This document shows, one piece after another, positions 1-9,735 of a stretch of 64,000 nt of DNA (its first letter is position 1; each line of letters opens with the position of its first letter). Location: positions 310,001 to 374,000 of the forward strand of contig NZ_CAJHCR010000004.1 in NCBI RefSeq assembly GCF_904848585.1, written 5' to 3'. The translations under genes were made by a program, and so were the position numbers. The notes beneath the pieces are model-generated. The model had not been told where the DNA came from, made no database searches, and saw only the letters and a program-made list of their open reading frames with translations. Source of the DNA: Paraburkholderia kirstenboschensis. Lineage in GTDB: Bacteria > Pseudomonadota > Gammaproteobacteria > Burkholderiales > Burkholderiaceae.

Positions 1-1
1 C

Positions 2-466
2 CGCGAGGTGATGGACGTCAACTACTTCGGCATGGTCGCCACATTCGAGCCGTTCGCGGCGCCCATGATCGCGGCGAGGCGCGGAACGCTGGTCGGCATT
101 GCCAGCGTCGCGGGCGTGCGCGGCTTGCCGGGCTCGGGCGCGTATAGCGCGTCGAAAACCGCGGCGCTCAAGTACCTCGAAGCGCTGCGTGTCGAGATGC
201 GTCCGCTCGGCGTCGGCGTCGTCACGATCGCGCCTGGTTATGTGCGCACGCCGATGACCGCGCACAATCCGTACACCATGCCCTTTCTGATGGACGCGGA
301 TCGCTTTGCCGCCAAGGCCGCGCATGCGATCGAGCGTCGCACGGCTTACGCTGTGTTTCCTTGGCAGATGCGCGTCGTGGCAATGCTGCTGCACATCGCG
401 CCACGCTGGCTCTACGATCGCGTGTTCGAACGCGCGCCGCGCAAGCCGCGCGCTATCGTCGAGTAA
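2..466 (+). CDS. SDR family oxidoreductase (5' end outside window)
   Basis: C-terminal part of a classical short-chain dehydrogenase/reductase, an NAD(P)-dependent oxidoreductase. The open frame continues to the left edge, so the Rossmann TGxxxGxG segment lies outside the window. Visible are the catalytic-region Asn (DVNYFG), a Ser-containing strand, and the YSASK form of the YxxxK active-site motif about 48 residues in, followed by the usual PGYVRTPM segment. A hydrophobic stretch near the C terminus (RVVAMLLHIAPRWLYDRVF) is typical of SDRs that sit at membranes. The stop lies 3 bp before the next ATG, so the two genes are probably co-transcribed. The substrate cannot be told. Confidence 0.85.
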   Translation, partial: REVMDVNYFGMVATFEPFAAPMIAARRGTLVGIASVAGVRGLPGSGAYSASKTAALKYLEALRVEMRPLGVGVVTIAPGYVRTPMTAHNPYTMPFLMDADRFAAKAAHAIERRTAYAVFPWQMRVVAMLLHIAPRWLYDRVFERAPRKPRAIVE

Positions 467-469
467 ATC

Positions 470-1288
470 ATGTCACTGCGTGCGGTCGATGCAACCGGCG
501 TCGCGCACGAGAAGGCGGGCGCCGGCGCGCGCATCGTCTCGCTGGTCCCGAGCATTACCGAACTGTTGTTTGCTCTGGGCCTTGAACGGCAGATCGTCGG
601 GCGTACCGGCTTTTGCGTGCATCCGCGCGACGGGGTTCGCAACGTGCCCAAGGTCGGCGGCACGAAAGCGGTGAATGTCGAAGCGATTCGCGCGCTGCAA
701 CCTACGCATCTGATCGTCAATATCGACGAGAATGAGCGCGGCACCGTCGAGCAGTTGCGCACCTTCGTGCCGCATGTCGTCGTCACGCATCCGCAGACAC
801 CGCACGACAACCTTTCGCTATACGCACTGCTCGGTGCGATTTTCGATCGGGAGAAAGAAGCGCAGCATCTCGCCGCAATGCTTGAAGCGCGTCTGCACGA
901 GGCCGCCTCACGCGCGTTTGCCGCGCAAAACGTGCTGTATCTGATCTGGCGCGAACCGTGGATGACTGTCGCGCGCGACACTTACATTTCCGCAATGCTG
1001 CGCCTCGTGAACTGGCATACGCTGCCCGACGTGCAAGGCGGAAGCGCAGGCGCGGGCCGCTACCCGGCGTTCGATTTCGACCGCTCGCCGTGGCTTGCCG
1101 GCGTCGACCGTATTCTGCTTTCGAGCGAGCCGTATCGCTTCACGCAAGCTCATTGCGATGCGCTCAAACGCGATCCGCGAGTGGCGGGCAAGCGCATTGA
1201 GTTGATCGATGGCGAGATGGTGTCGTGGTACGGCGTGCGCGCTATCGAAGGCATCGCCTATCTGGTGAAGCAGGCCGCGGCCGCATAA
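470..1288 (+). CDS. Helical-backbone metal receptor / cobalamin-binding protein, BtuF-like
   Basis: 272-aa protein of the TroA/BtuF-type periplasmic-binding fold. The N-terminal half carries the signature RIVSLVPSITELLFALG, then GRTGFCVHP and a KVGGTK segment, as in BtuF/FhuD-like proteins. There is no obvious N-terminal signal peptide before the domain, unlike E. coli BtuF. It may therefore be cytoplasmic, or the export signal is not recognisable. No transporter permease or ATPase gene and no cobalamin riboswitch is visible beside it. It starts 3 bp after the upstream SDR stop. Family assignment is good; the ligand (vitamin B12 versus another corrinoid or metal chelate) is inference. Confidence 0.75.
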   Translation: MSLRAVDATGVAHEKAGAGARIVSLVPSITELLFALGLERQIVGRTGFCVHPRDGVRNVPKVGGTKAVNVEAIRALQPTHLIVNIDENERGTVEQLRTFVPHVVVTHPQTPHDNLSLYALLGAIFDREKEAQHLAAMLEARLHEAASRAFAAQNVLYLIWREPWMTVARDTYISAMLRLVNWHTLPDVQGGSAGAGRYPAFDFDRSPWLAGVDRILLSSEPYRFTQAHCDALKRDPRVAGKRIELIDGEMVSWYGVRAIEGIAYLVKQAAAA

Positions 1289-1546
1289 ACGCGCGGCTCT
1301 CATTCCATATGAATATGCGGATTATGTTGTTGTCGCCGCAACTGCCCTTCGATAAGCTTTCGCGAAGGCCGGCGCGCGCGTGGTCCGGCAGGTTGGTCCT
1401 GCAGCTTGGTCCGAATTAATGGCGACCATGCGCGAGCGCTGGAAACGTATCAAAATGAAGTCGACGGCCACGCCGCCGTCGCCCGTCAACGGAACATAAC
1501 CAGAAACCAGACGCACTGCCTGACTGCGCTTGTTATCGGAGATCTT

Positions 1547-3133
1547 ATGCGCTTCAAACTGCTCGCAGCCGCCGTACTGTTCACGGCGCCCGCGCTCGTG
1601 CTCGCCAAACCGCTGACCGTCTGCACCGAGTCGAGCCCCGACGGCTTCGATGTCGTGCAGTTCAACTCGCTCGTCACGACGAATGCGTCGGCCGACGTGA
1701 TTTTCAATTCGCTGGTCTCATACGACGAAGCCGCAAAGAAAGTGGTGCCGTCGCTAGCCGACAAATGGGACGTGAGTGCGGACGGCCTCACCTATACGTT
1801 CCACCTGCGCCCGAACGTGCAGTTCCAGACCACCGACTACTTCAAGCCGAGCCGGCCGCTGAACGCCGACGACGTCGTCTTCACGTTCGACCGCATGCTC
1901 AACGACAGCAACCCGTGGCACAAGGTGGCGGGCGCGAGCGGCTTCCCGCATGGGCAGTCGATGGGATTGCCGAAGCTCATCAAGTCGATCAGCAAGGTCG
2001 ACGACAACACCGTCAAGTTCGAACTGAACGCACCGGATGCGACCTTCGTATCGATCCTCACCATGGGCTTCGCCTCGATCTATTCCGCTGAGTACGCGGA
2101 TCAGTTGCTGAAGGCCGGCAAGCAGGTCGACCTGAACTCGAAGCCGATCGGCACGGGCCCGTTCGAACTGAAGAGCTATACGAAAGACGCGGTGATCCGT
2201 TATGACGTGAACCCGTCCTACTGGGGCGCGAAACCGAAGATCGACCGCCTGATCTACGCAATTACGCCAGACGCCACGGTGCGCGCGCAGAAGGTGAAAG
2301 CGGGCGAATGCCAGATTGCGTTGTCGCCGAAGCCGCAGGATCTCGCCGACGCGAAGGGCGACAAGTCGCTCGCCATCGTGCAGACGCCTGCATTCATGAC
2401 CGCGTTCGTCGCGTTGAACACGCAGAAGAAGCCGCTCGACAATCAGAAAGTGCGCGCCGCTCTGAACATGGCGTTCGACCGCAGCACGTATCTGAAGACC
2501 GTCTTCGACAATACCGCAACGCCCGCGGTGAATCCGTATCCGCCGAATACGTGGAGTTACGACAAGGCAGTGAAGGCCTGGCCGTACGATCCTGCGAAGG
2601 CCAAGAAGCTGCTCGCGGACGCGGGCTATCCGGACGGCTTCGAAACAACTATTTGGGTGCGCCCGAACGGCAGCGTGCTGAATCCGAATCCGAAGGCCGG
2701 CGCCGAACTGCTGCAAGCGGACTTCGCGAAGATCGGCGTGAAGGCGGAAGTGAAAGTGATCGAATGGGGCGAACTGATCAAGCAGGCCAAGCAAGGCCAG
2801 CATGACTCGCTATTCATGGGCTGGGCCGGCGACAACGGCGATCCGGACAATTATCTGTCGCCGCTCTTTAGCTGCAACGCGGTGAAGTCGGGCATCAACT
2901 TCGCGCGCTTCTGCAACGAGGATCTCGACAAGCTGATCGCCGACGGCAAGTCCACGCCGGACCAGGCCAAACGCACGAAAGCGTATCAGGCCGCGCAACA
3001 GATCATCCACGACCAGGCGCTCTGGATTCCGCTCGGCTATCCGACCGCCGCGGCCATCACGCGAACCAACGTGAGCGGTTATCACGTGAGTCCGTTTGGA
3101 CGACAGAATTTTGCGGCGGTAGCAGTGCAGTAA
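1547..3133 (+). CDS. ABC transporter substrate-binding protein, peptide/dipeptide type (SBP_bac_5)
   Basis: 528-aa periplasmic binding protein of the DppA/OppA family. An ATG at 1547 is preceded by GGAG at 1538-1541 and starts a clean signal peptide (MRFKLLAAAVLFTAPALVLA), so it is preferred over the in-frame start 141 bp upstream. Typical family segments follow: LTVCTESSPDGFD, a VVPSLADKWDVSADGLTYTF block near residue 70, DDVVFTFDR, and GTGPFEL. The length fits the family. No permease or ATPase genes follow, so it is either an orphan component or works with a transporter encoded elsewhere. The peptide ligand class is inferred from the family only. Confidence 0.9.
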   Translation: MRFKLLAAAVLFTAPALVLAKPLTVCTESSPDGFDVVQFNSLVTTNASADVIFNSLVSYDEAAKKVVPSLADKWDVSADGLTYTFHLRPNVQFQTTDYFKPSRPLNADDVVFTFDRMLNDSNPWHKVAGASGFPHGQSMGLPKLIKSISKVDDNTVKFELNAPDATFVSILTMGFASIYSAEYADQLLKAGKQVDLNSKPIGTGPFELKSYTKDAVIRYDVNPSYWGAKPKIDRLIYAITPDATVRAQKVKAGECQIALSPKPQDLADAKGDKSLAIVQTPAFMTAFVALNTQKKPLDNQKVRAALNMAFDRSTYLKTVFDNTATPAVNPYPPNTWSYDKAVKAWPYDPAKAKKLLADAGYPDGFETTIWVRPNGSVLNPNPKAGAELLQADFAKIGVKAEVKVIEWGELIKQAKQGQHDSLFMGWAGDNGDPDNYLSPLFSCNAVKSGINFARFCNEDLDKLIADGKSTPDQAKRTKAYQAAQQIIHDQALWIPLGYPTAAAITRTNVSGYHVSPFGRQNFAAVAVQ

Positions 3134-3159
3134 TCACTCGCTGTGCTCTGAGACATAGT

Positions 3160-3193
3160 AAAGGCCCGAACGCGAAAGCACCGGGCCTTTTTA
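3160..3193 (+). terminator. Intrinsic terminator after the peptide-binding protein gene
   Basis: A hairpin with arms AAAGGCCCG and CGGGCCTTT encloses a GCGAAAGC inner loop and is followed by TTTTTA on the plus strand. It lies 27 bp after the stop of the substrate-binding protein gene. It could also stop transcription of the converging MBL-fold gene. Confidence 0.85.
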
Positions 3194-3218
3194 TCGACCG
3201 CTCAGATCAGGCCAACCG

Positions 3219-4289
3219 TCACGCCGAAAACCGCATCACCCCGTCCGCATCGAGCCTGCGCGTTAACGCGCCTGCCAGCCACAGCAGATGCAAGTGCGCG
3301 AGCGCCTCGCCCATGGCGAACGTCAACTGGTGAATATCGAGCTCGCGCTTGAACATCAGGGGAACGATATCCGCTGCGCTTTGCGGCTTTTGCGCACACG
3401 CCTCGCGGACTTCGGCGAGACGCGCATCGTGATGCTCGCGCAACTGCCTCACGCGCGTACGCACACCGCGAAACGGCTTGCCATGCGACGGCAGCACGAG
3501 CGTTTCTTCAGGCATGGCTTCGTAGCGCGCAAGCGATTCCAGATACAGTGCGAGCGGCGAGCCCTCTGGCTCCATTGCGAACACCGACACGTTCGTCGAT
3601 ATGCGCGGCAGAACCATGTCGCCGGAGATCAGCACGCCGGTCTCCTCGCAATGCAACGCGCAATGCTCCGGCGAGTGGCCGAAGCCAGTCACCACGCGCC
3701 ACGTCTTGCCGCCGATCCTCACGGCATCCGCTTCGCGCAAGCGCCGGTATTGGTCCGGGACTTCAGGCACCAGATTCGCGTAATAGCTCTGGCGGCTGCG
3801 TAGTTTTTCGAGCGACGCCTCGTCGGTCACGCCGTGCATGGCAAAGTGGCGCGCGGCGCCCTCGCCGCCCGCGTTCGAGCCGTCGCCCGCCGCCATTACG
3901 CGGGCCTGCATGTATTCGCCGAGTGTCATCCATAGCCGGGCGTTCCAGCGCTTCTTGTCGCCGCCGTTGCAAACCCAGTGCGCGAGACCGACGTGGTCCG
4001 GATGGCAATGCGTGACGATCACGCGCAGCACCGGCAAACCGCCGAGCACCGACTCGAACACTGTCTCCCAGTTCTCCCTGATCGCATCCGACGCGATCCC
4101 GCAGTCGACCACTGTCCACCCGTCCTGGCCGTCGATCTGATCGCGCAGCAGCCAGAGATTGATATGGTCGAGCGCAAAAGGCAACGGCATGCGTAGCCAG
4201 AAGACACCGGGCACGACTTCCTGCGCGTGGCCGGGTTCGGGCAATGTGTCTTTGAACGGATAGTCGAGTTGATGTTCGAGCGCATTCAT
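3219..4289 (-). CDS. MBL-fold metallo-hydrolase
   Basis: 356-aa metallo-beta-lactamase-fold hydrolase. The metal-binding motif HCHPDH lies at residues 94-99, with further metal ligands likely in the later GHSPEHCALH and SHGKP segments. A start at 4289 (MNALEHQL) is chosen because GGAGGAAGA precedes it; the frame is open 16 codons further upstream without such a site. It is transcribed divergently from the MerR regulator gene and so is a likely target of it. Some members of this subfamily act on acyl-CoA or glutathione thioesters, but the substrate here is unknown. Confidence 0.85.
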   Translation of the reverse strand: MNALEHQLDYPFKDTLPEPGHAQEVVPGVFWLRMPLPFALDHINLWLLRDQIDGQDGWTVVDCGIASDAIRENWETVFESVLGGLPVLRVIVTHCHPDHVGLAHWVCNGGDKKRWNARLWMTLGEYMQARVMAAGDGSNAGGEGAARHFAMHGVTDEASLEKLRSRQSYYANLVPEVPDQYRRLREADAVRIGGKTWRVVTGFGHSPEHCALHCEETGVLISGDMVLPRISTNVSVFAMEPEGSPLALYLESLARYEAMPEETLVLPSHGKPFRGVRTRVRQLREHHDARLAEVREACAQKPQSAADIVPLMFKRELDIHQLTFAMGEALAHLHLLWLAGALTRRLDADGVMRFSA

Positions 4290-4347
4290 TTCGGATGTCT
4301 TCCTCCACGCGTTTCGCGTACTTGCAGCAGGTTGCATTCAACCCAAG

Positions 4348-4376
4348 TTGACGATAACGTAAACGTCGATTCTATC
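4348..4376 (+). promoter_or_regulatory. Candidate merR promoter with overlapping dyad operator
   Basis: In the divergent region between the MBL-fold and MerR genes, TTGACG (4348-4353) is followed 16-17 bp later by TTCTAT/TCTATC, a plausible -35/-10 pair reading toward merR. The spacer contains ATAACGTAAACGTCGA, so that TTGACG and CGTCGA form a near-perfect dyad around AACGTAAA. A regulator of the MerR family would be expected to bind such a symmetrical site in a promoter spacer. Assignment to this MerR protein is inference. Confidence 0.45.
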
Positions 4377-4414
4377 GTTCAATCCGATTTTTTGCCCGGC
4401 TACTGAATGTCCCG

Positions 4415-4828
4415 ATGAACACGCAATACACGATCACCGAGCTCGCGCGGGAGTTCGACGTTACGCCGCGCGCGATCCGTTTCTACGAAGACCAGGGTTT
4501 ACTCTCGCCGAGCCGCGAAGGTTCGAGCGGCTTGCGGCGCGTCTACTCGGGCCGCGACCGCACGCGGCTCAAACTCACGTTGCGCGGCAAACGGCTCGGC
4601 TTCACGCTCTCCGAGATTCGCGATTTGCTGGATGTATATGAATCGCCGACCGACACGGTCCCGCAACTGCAAGCGTTTCTCGCCACGGTCGCGCGTCATC
4701 GCGACGTGCTGGAGCGCCAACTGGAAGACCTGAACGCGACGCTCGAAGACCTCGCGCAATATGAAGCTCAAGCGCGAGCGCTGCTCGAGAGCGGCACGCA
4801 CAAGGCACGTGAAGCCAAGCCCGCGTAA
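4415..4828 (+). CDS. MerR-family transcriptional regulator, LiuR-like
   Basis: 137-aa MerR-type regulator. The N-terminal winged helix-turn-helix reads ITELAREFDVTPRAIRFYE, followed by DQGLLSP, the wing, then a long dimerisation coiled coil (about residues 75-125). No metal-binding cysteines are present, which argues against a metal sensor. The sequence resembles LiuR, the beta-proteobacterial MerR regulator of leucine/isovalerate degradation genes, and the surroundings (acyl-CoA dehydrogenase, thiolase, HMG-CoA lyase further on) fit that. The LiuR identity is from memory of the family and is not proven here. Confidence 0.8.
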   Translation: MNTQYTITELAREFDVTPRAIRFYEDQGLLSPSREGSSGLRRVYSGRDRTRLKLTLRGKRLGFTLSEIRDLLDVYESPTDTVPQLQAFLATVARHRDVLERQLEDLNATLEDLAQYEAQARALLESGTHKAREAKPA

Positions 4829-5051
4829 GCAAGGCAGCGAACCGTCGCCCGAGCCTATTTTTTGCTGCAAGTTGAGTCGTTTAACGAGGCGGAACAGGAG
4901 CATTGAGCGGAGTTAGTCGGAAAAGTCGGCGAGTGCCCGGCAACGCCCACGCGGCGGCGGGTCACCAACCGGTTGGCGCAATGCGTCGAGGGCGCACTCG
5001 AACGATACAATCACGGGTGTCTTCACGACATGAGACGAATGCACGGTCGAC

Positions 5052-6926
5052 ATGAATCACTTCCCCAAACTGTTGTCGTCGCAAATCGGCTTTGACGTCG
5101 CGGAAACGCTGCTCGAAGGATTCAACCGGCACTACCGGATCTTTCGCGACGCGGCGATCCACGCCAAGGCGCTGTTCGAAAGCGGCGACTGGCACGGCCT
5201 GCAAAAGCTAGCCCGCGAGCGCATTACTTCATACGACGATCGCGTTGAAGAATGCGTCGCGCTGCTCGAAGACGAGTACGACGCGGAGAATATCGACAGC
5301 GAAGTGTGGCAACAGATCAAGCTGCACTACATTGGCCTGCTGACCACGCATCGTCAGCCTGAGTGCGCGGAAACGTTTTTCAATTCCGTCTGCTGCAAGA
5401 TCCTGCATCGCTCGTACTTCAACAACGACTTCATTTTCGTGCGCCCGGCGATCTCGACCGAATACATCGAGAACGACGAGCCCGCAGCAAAGCCGACCTA
5501 CCGTGCGTACTATCCCGGCAAGGACGGCCTCGCCGCCACGCTCGAGCGCATCGTCACGAACTTTCAGCTGGAGCCGCCGTTCGAAGATCTGACGCGCGAC
5601 GTCGGCTGCGTGATGCAGACCATTCACGACTCGTTCGGTACGTTCGACGAAGCGCCGAACTTCCAGATTCATGTGCTCTCGTCGCTGTTCTTCCGCAACA
5701 AGTCGGCGTATATCGTCGGCAGAATTATCAACGGCGATATGCTGCTGCCGTTCGCGGTGCCGCTGCGCCATGTGCAGCCTGGCTTGCTCGCGCTGGATAC
5801 CGTGCTGCTCAAGCGCGAACAGTTGCTGATCATTTTCAGCTTCTCGCACTCGTACTTTCTCGTGGATATGGAAGTGCCGTCCGCTTACGTGGAATTCCTC
5901 GGCACCATCATGCCGGGCAAACCGAAGGCGGAGATCTACACGTCGGTCGGCTTGCAGAAGCAGGGCAAGAATCTGTTCTATCGCGACTTGCTGCATCACC
6001 TGTCGCATTCGAGCGATCAGTTCATCATCGCGCCGGGCATCAAGGGGCTCGTGATGCTGGTGTTCACGCTGCCCTCGTTTCCGTATGTATTCAAGCTGAT
6101 CAAGGACAACTTCCCGCCGCCGAAGGAAACCACTCGCGCGAAGATTCAGGAGAAGTATCAGCTCGTCAAACGGCACGATCGCCTGGGCCGCATGGCGGAC
6201 ACGCTCGAATATTCGAGCGTCGCGCTGCCCCTTTCGCGGCTCGACGAAGCGCTCTTGCGCGAACTGGAAAAAGAAGTGCCGTCGCTGCTCGAATACGACG
6301 GCGACAATCTCGTGATTCGCCATATGTACATCGAGCGCCGCATGGTGCCGCTCAATCTGTTCCTGCAAAACGGCAGCGACAACGACGTCGATCACGGCAT
6401 CAAGGAATATGGCAACGCGGTGAAGGAACTGATGCAGGCGAACATTTTCCCCGGCGACATGCTGTACAAGAACTTCGGCGTGACGCGCCACGGCCGTGTC
6501 GTTTTTTACGACTACGACGAGATCGAATATCTGACCGATTGCAACGTGCGCGCGGTGCCCGCGCCGCGTAACGAGGAAGACGAAATGTCGGGCGAGCCGT
6601 GGTACTCGGTCGGCCCGCACGACATTTTCCCGGAGACGTATGGCACTTTCCTGCTCGGCGACCCACGCGTGCGCCGCTCGTTCATGCAGCATCACGCCGA
6701 CTTCTTCGATCCCGCGCTGTGGCAAACGCATAAGAATCATCTACTGAAAGGCGAATTGCCCGATTTTTTTCCGTACGACAGCAGCGTGCGCTTCTGCATC
6801 CGCTATCCGGAACGCTTTGCCGATGGGACATTCAACGCATCGAATGGATCGAACACATCTAATGAACCCAATGCCCAGGACGCCGCACTAGCGCCAGCAG
6901 ACGAGCGCAGCGTAAGAGTCGCATAG
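5052..6926 (+). CDS. aceK: Isocitrate dehydrogenase kinase/phosphatase
   Basis: 624-aa bifunctional enzyme that phosphorylates and dephosphorylates isocitrate dehydrogenase, switching flux between the TCA cycle and the glyoxylate shunt. The whole length is recognisable as AceK, from [20 protein letters not shown] through the ATP-binding region (residues about 330-350, [20 protein letters not shown]) and the catalytic DYDEIEYLT segment. It is about 45 residues longer than the E. coli enzyme; the last 35 residues are a low-complexity Asn/Ser/Ala tail likely to be dispensable. It lies between the LiuR-like regulator and an acyl-CoA catabolic operon, which makes sense because these pathways produce acetyl-CoA. 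aceA and aceB are not in the window. Confidence 0.97.
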   Translation: MNHFPKLLSSQIGFDVAETLLEGFNRHYRIFRDAAIHAKALFESGDWHGLQKLARERITSYDDRVEECVALLEDEYDAENIDSEVWQQIKLHYIGLLTTHRQPECAETFFNSVCCKILHRSYFNNDFIFVRPAISTEYIENDEPAAKPTYRAYYPGKDGLAATLERIVTNFQLEPPFEDLTRDVGCVMQTIHDSFGTFDEAPNFQIHVLSSLFFRNKSAYIVGRIINGDMLLPFAVPLRHVQPGLLALDTVLLKREQLLIIFSFSHSYFLVDMEVPSAYVEFLGTIMPGKPKAEIYTSVGLQKQGKNLFYRDLLHHLSHSSDQFIIAPGIKGLVMLVFTLPSFPYVFKLIKDNFPPPKETTRAKIQEKYQLVKRHDRLGRMADTLEYSSVALPLSRLDEALLRELEKEVPSLLEYDGDNLVIRHMYIERRMVPLNLFLQNGSDNDVDHGIKEYGNAVKELMQANIFPGDMLYKNFGVTRHGRVVFYDYDEIEYLTDCNVRAVPAPRNEEDEMSGEPWYSVGPHDIFPETYGTFLLGDPRVRRSFMQHHADFFDPALWQTHKNHLLKGELPDFFPYDSSVRFCIRYPERFADGTFNASNGSNTSNEPNAQDAALAPADERSVRVA

Positions 6927-7021
6927 TTGCCCGCACGCTGCATGCATGACGCCTGTACGACACCGAATCTAACGTAACGACCCCGGCCGCTCAAACGGTC
7001 GAATAACCGCCAAGACGCTTT

Positions 7022-7798
7022 ATGAACACGAACGCTTCCAACCCTGCTCACCCGCTCGCTCATCTGTTCGACAACAACGACGCGTGGGTCGCCCGCAAAT
7101 TGTCCGAAGATCCCGAGTACTTCTCGCGCCTCGCGCATCAGCAGACGCCCGAGTATCTGTGGATCGGCTGCTCCGATTCGCGAGTGCCGGCCAACCAGAT
7201 CATCGGCTTGCCGCCGGGCGAAGTGTTCGTGCATAGAAACATTGCAAACGTAGTGGTGCATACGGACCTGAACTGTTTGTCGGTGATCCAGTTCGCCGTC
7301 GATCTGCTGAAGGTCAAGCACATCATGGTGGTCGGCCACTATGGCTGCTCGGGCGTGGGCGCGGCTTTGCACGGCCGTCGCGTGGGTCTCGCGGATAACT
7401 GGCTGCATCACGTGCAGGACGTGCGGGCGAAGCATGCCGCGCTGCTCGACGAATGGCCGCTCGGCGAGGCGCGTCACCGGCGTCTCGTCGAACTGAACGC
7501 TCTCGAACAAGTGGTGAACGTGTGCCGCACGACCATCATCAACGATGCATGGGCGCGCGGCCAGGAACTGACCGTGCACGGCTGGGCGTACGGTGTGCAC
7601 GACGGCAAGGTGCGCGACCTCGGCATGACGATCAACAACGCGGCCGCGCTCGATGAAACTTACCAGCGTTGCGTCGCAGCCGTGTCGGCAAGCCGCGCGC
7701 ATCAGGCGGACAACGACGTGGTCGCCGCCGATGCGGCCCAGCTTGGCGACGTGCCGGCTATCGTCGAAGGTGTGATCAAGGAGCTAAAACATGAGTGA
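7022..7798 (+). CDS. can: Beta-class carbonic anhydrase
   Basis: 258-aa beta-carbonic anhydrase that interconverts CO2 and bicarbonate. The zinc ligands and catalytic dyad are all present: C50, D52 and R54 in CSDSR, and H106 and C109 in GHYGC. Length and overall sequence match Can of E. coli with a C-terminal extension. The stop overlaps the start of the thiolase gene by 8 bp, so it heads a translationally coupled operon. A bicarbonate supply for biotin-dependent carboxylases of acyl-CoA breakdown is a reasonable but inferred role. Confidence 0.95.
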   Translation: MNTNASNPAHPLAHLFDNNDAWVARKLSEDPEYFSRLAHQQTPEYLWIGCSDSRVPANQIIGLPPGEVFVHRNIANVVVHTDLNCLSVIQFAVDLLKVKHIMVVGHYGCSGVGAALHGRRVGLADNWLHHVQDVRAKHAALLDEWPLGEARHRRLVELNALEQVVNVCRTTIINDAWARGQELTVHGWAYGVHDGKVRDLGMTINNAAALDETYQRCVAAVSASRAHQADNDVVAADAAQLGDVPAIVEGVIKELKHE

Positions 7799-8999
7799 GA
7801 CAAACATGAACGGCACAACGGCTGATCCGGTTGTGATCGTGAGCGCGGCGCGCACGCCGATGGCAGCGTTTCAAGGCGACTTCGCGTCGCTGACTGCGCC
7901 GCAACTCGGCTCGGTAGCGATCGAAGCCGCTGTTCAACGCGCGGGCCTCAAGCCCGAGCAGATCGACGAGGTGGTGATGGGCTGTGTTCTGCCCGCCGGC
8001 CTCGGCCAGGCGCCTGCACGACAGGCCGCGCTCGGCGCCGGCTTGCCGCTTGCAACGGGCAGCACCACGGTCAACAAGATGTGCGGCTCCGGCATGCGCG
8101 CGGCGATGTTCGCGCACGACATGCTGGCTGCCGGCTCGGCCGACGTGATCGTAGCGGGCGGCATGGAGAGCATGACGAACGCGCCGTATCTGTTGTCGAA
8201 GGCGCGCGGCGGCATGCGCATGGGTCACGGCCAGGTGATCGACCACATGTTCTACGACGGCCTCGAAGACGCCTACGAAAAAGGCCGCCTGATGGGCACG
8301 TTCGCGGAAGAATGCGCGGCCTCGTTCGACTTCACGCGCGACGCGCAGGACGCATTCGCCGTCGAATCGCTGAACCGAGCGAAACGCGCGAACGAAGACG
8401 GTTCGTTCACATGGGAAATCGCGCCGGTGAAGGTTGCGAGCCGCAAAGGCGAAGTAACCATCGACCACGACGAACAGCCGTTCAAGGCGGACCTCGAAAA
8501 GATTCCTACGCTCAAGCCCGCGTTCAGCAAAACCGGCACGGTGACGGCAGCGAACTCGTCGTCGATTTCGGACGGCGCCGCGGCCCTCGTGATGATGCGC
8601 GAATCGACGGCCAAGCGTCTCGGCGTCGCGCCGATCGCGCGCGTGGTCGGCCACTCGACTTTCGCGCAGGAACCGGCGAAGTTCACCACCGCGCCGGTCG
8701 GCGCGATTCGCAAGCTGTTCGAGAAGAACGGCTGGCGCGCCGACGAAGTCGATCTGTACGAAGTCAACGAAGCGTTTGCCGTGGTGACCATGGCCGCGAT
8801 GAAAGAGCACAAGCTGCCGCACGACAAGGTCAATGTGCACGGCGGCGCATGTGCGCTCGGCCATCCGATCGGCGCATCGGGCGCACGTATTCTCGTCACG
8901 CTGATCGGCGCGCTGAAAAAGCGCGGCGGCAAGCGCGGCGTCGCGACCCTGTGCATCGGCGGCGGCGAGGCGACTGCGATGGGTATCGAACTGATTTGA
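7791..8999 (+). CDS. Acetyl-CoA C-acetyltransferase (thiolase)
   Basis: 402-aa thiolase, condensing or cleaving acyl-CoA units in the cytoplasm. The nucleophilic Cys is C98 (NKMCGSG), the NEAF motif and the GHPIGASG His motif follow, and the C-terminal catalytic Cys sits in CIGGGEA. AAGGAG at 7778-7783 precedes the ATG at 7791, which overlaps the carbonic anhydrase gene. A second Met at residue 6 is a possible alternative. Together with the following SDR and acyl-CoA dehydrogenase it suggests beta-oxidation-like degradation of a short acyl-CoA. Whether it is specific for acetoacetyl-CoA cannot be told from sequence. Confidence 0.93.
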   Translation: MSETNMNGTTADPVVIVSAARTPMAAFQGDFASLTAPQLGSVAIEAAVQRAGLKPEQIDEVVMGCVLPAGLGQAPARQAALGAGLPLATGSTTVNKMCGSGMRAAMFAHDMLAAGSADVIVAGGMESMTNAPYLLSKARGGMRMGHGQVIDHMFYDGLEDAYEKGRLMGTFAEECAASFDFTRDAQDAFAVESLNRAKRANEDGSFTWEIAPVKVASRKGEVTIDHDEQPFKADLEKIPTLKPAFSKTGTVTAANSSSISDGAAALVMMRESTAKRLGVAPIARVVGHSTFAQEPAKFTTAPVGAIRKLFEKNGWRADEVDLYEVNEAFAVVTMAAMKEHKLPHDKVNVHGGACALGHPIGASGARILVTLIGALKKRGGKRGVATLCIGGGEATAMGIELI

Positions 9000-9045
9000 C
9001 GCGTCGTACGCACGTTCAAGCGTTTCACTTAGTCCGAGGTGGATC

Positions 9046-9723
9046 ATGAAGACAGTGTTGATCGTCGGTGCATCGCGCGGCATCGGCCAGGAATTCGTCC
9101 GGCAGTACAAACATAGCGGCTGGCGCGTGCTCGCCACCGCGCGCGACGGCGCAGCGCTCGACACGCTCACTCAACTCGGCGCGCAAACCTATTCCGTCGA
9201 CGTGACCGAGCCGGAGGATATCGCCGCGCTCGGCTGGAAGCTCGACGGCGAGCATGTGGACGTTGCCATCGTCGTGTCGGGCGTGTACGGCCCGCGCACC
9301 GAAGGTATTGAAACCATTACCGCCGAAGACTTCGACCACGTCATGCACACCAACGTGCGCGGCCCGATGCAACTGATGCCGATCCTGCTGCCGCTCGTCG
9401 AAGAAACGGGCGGTGTGCTCGCGGTGATCTCGAGCAAGATGGGCAGCATCGGCGACACGAGCGGCACGAGCGGCTGGCTGTATCGCGTGAGCAAAGCGGC
9501 GTTGAACGACGCGCTCAAACTCGCGTCGCTCGACGCGCAGCGCGCCACGTGTGTGTCGTTGCATCCCGGCTGGGTGCAAACCGATATGGGCGGCGCGCAG
9601 GCGGCGATCGACCCCACGCGCAGCGTCGCCGGCATGCGCGAGGTACTCAAGCAGGCCGCCGCCTCGCGCGAAGCGTTCAATGGCCGCTTTTATCAATACG
9701 ACGGCACGCCGCTGGAATGGTGA
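9046..9723 (+). CDS. SDR family oxidoreductase
   Basis: 225-aa short-chain dehydrogenase, cytoplasmic and NAD(P)-dependent. The nucleotide-binding motif GASRGIG lies at residues 8-14 and the catalytic YRVSK motif near residue 145, with HPGWVQTDMGG after it. GAGG precedes the ATG. Proteins with this pattern resemble csgA-type SDRs. It lies in the acyl-CoA operon 46 bp after the thiolase gene and 12 bp before the acyl-CoA dehydrogenase gene; a hydroxyacyl substrate is a context-based guess. Confidence 0.88.
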   Translation: MKTVLIVGASRGIGQEFVRQYKHSGWRVLATARDGAALDTLTQLGAQTYSVDVTEPEDIAALGWKLDGEHVDVAIVVSGVYGPRTEGIETITAEDFDHVMHTNVRGPMQLMPILLPLVEETGGVLAVISSKMGSIGDTSGTSGWLYRVSKAALNDALKLASLDAQRATCVSLHPGWVQTDMGGAQAAIDPTRSVAGMREVLKQAAASREAFNGRFYQYDGTPLEW

Positions 9724-9735
9724 GGAGACACGCTC

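Noticed and set aside
1406..1546. Upstream extension of the peptide-binding protein gene
   Set aside because: No homology and no ribosome site; a perfect signal peptide starts at 1547.
4970..4980. Palindrome CCAACCGGTTGG upstream of aceK as operator
   Set aside because: A short GC-rich palindrome can occur by chance, and it has no counterpart near other genes of the block.
5229..6740. Minus-strand frame of 503 codons opposite aceK
   Set aside because: It is an exact shadow of a fully recognised gene; its product is a His/Arg/Val-rich string without any domain, as expected from antisense frames in GC-rich DNA.
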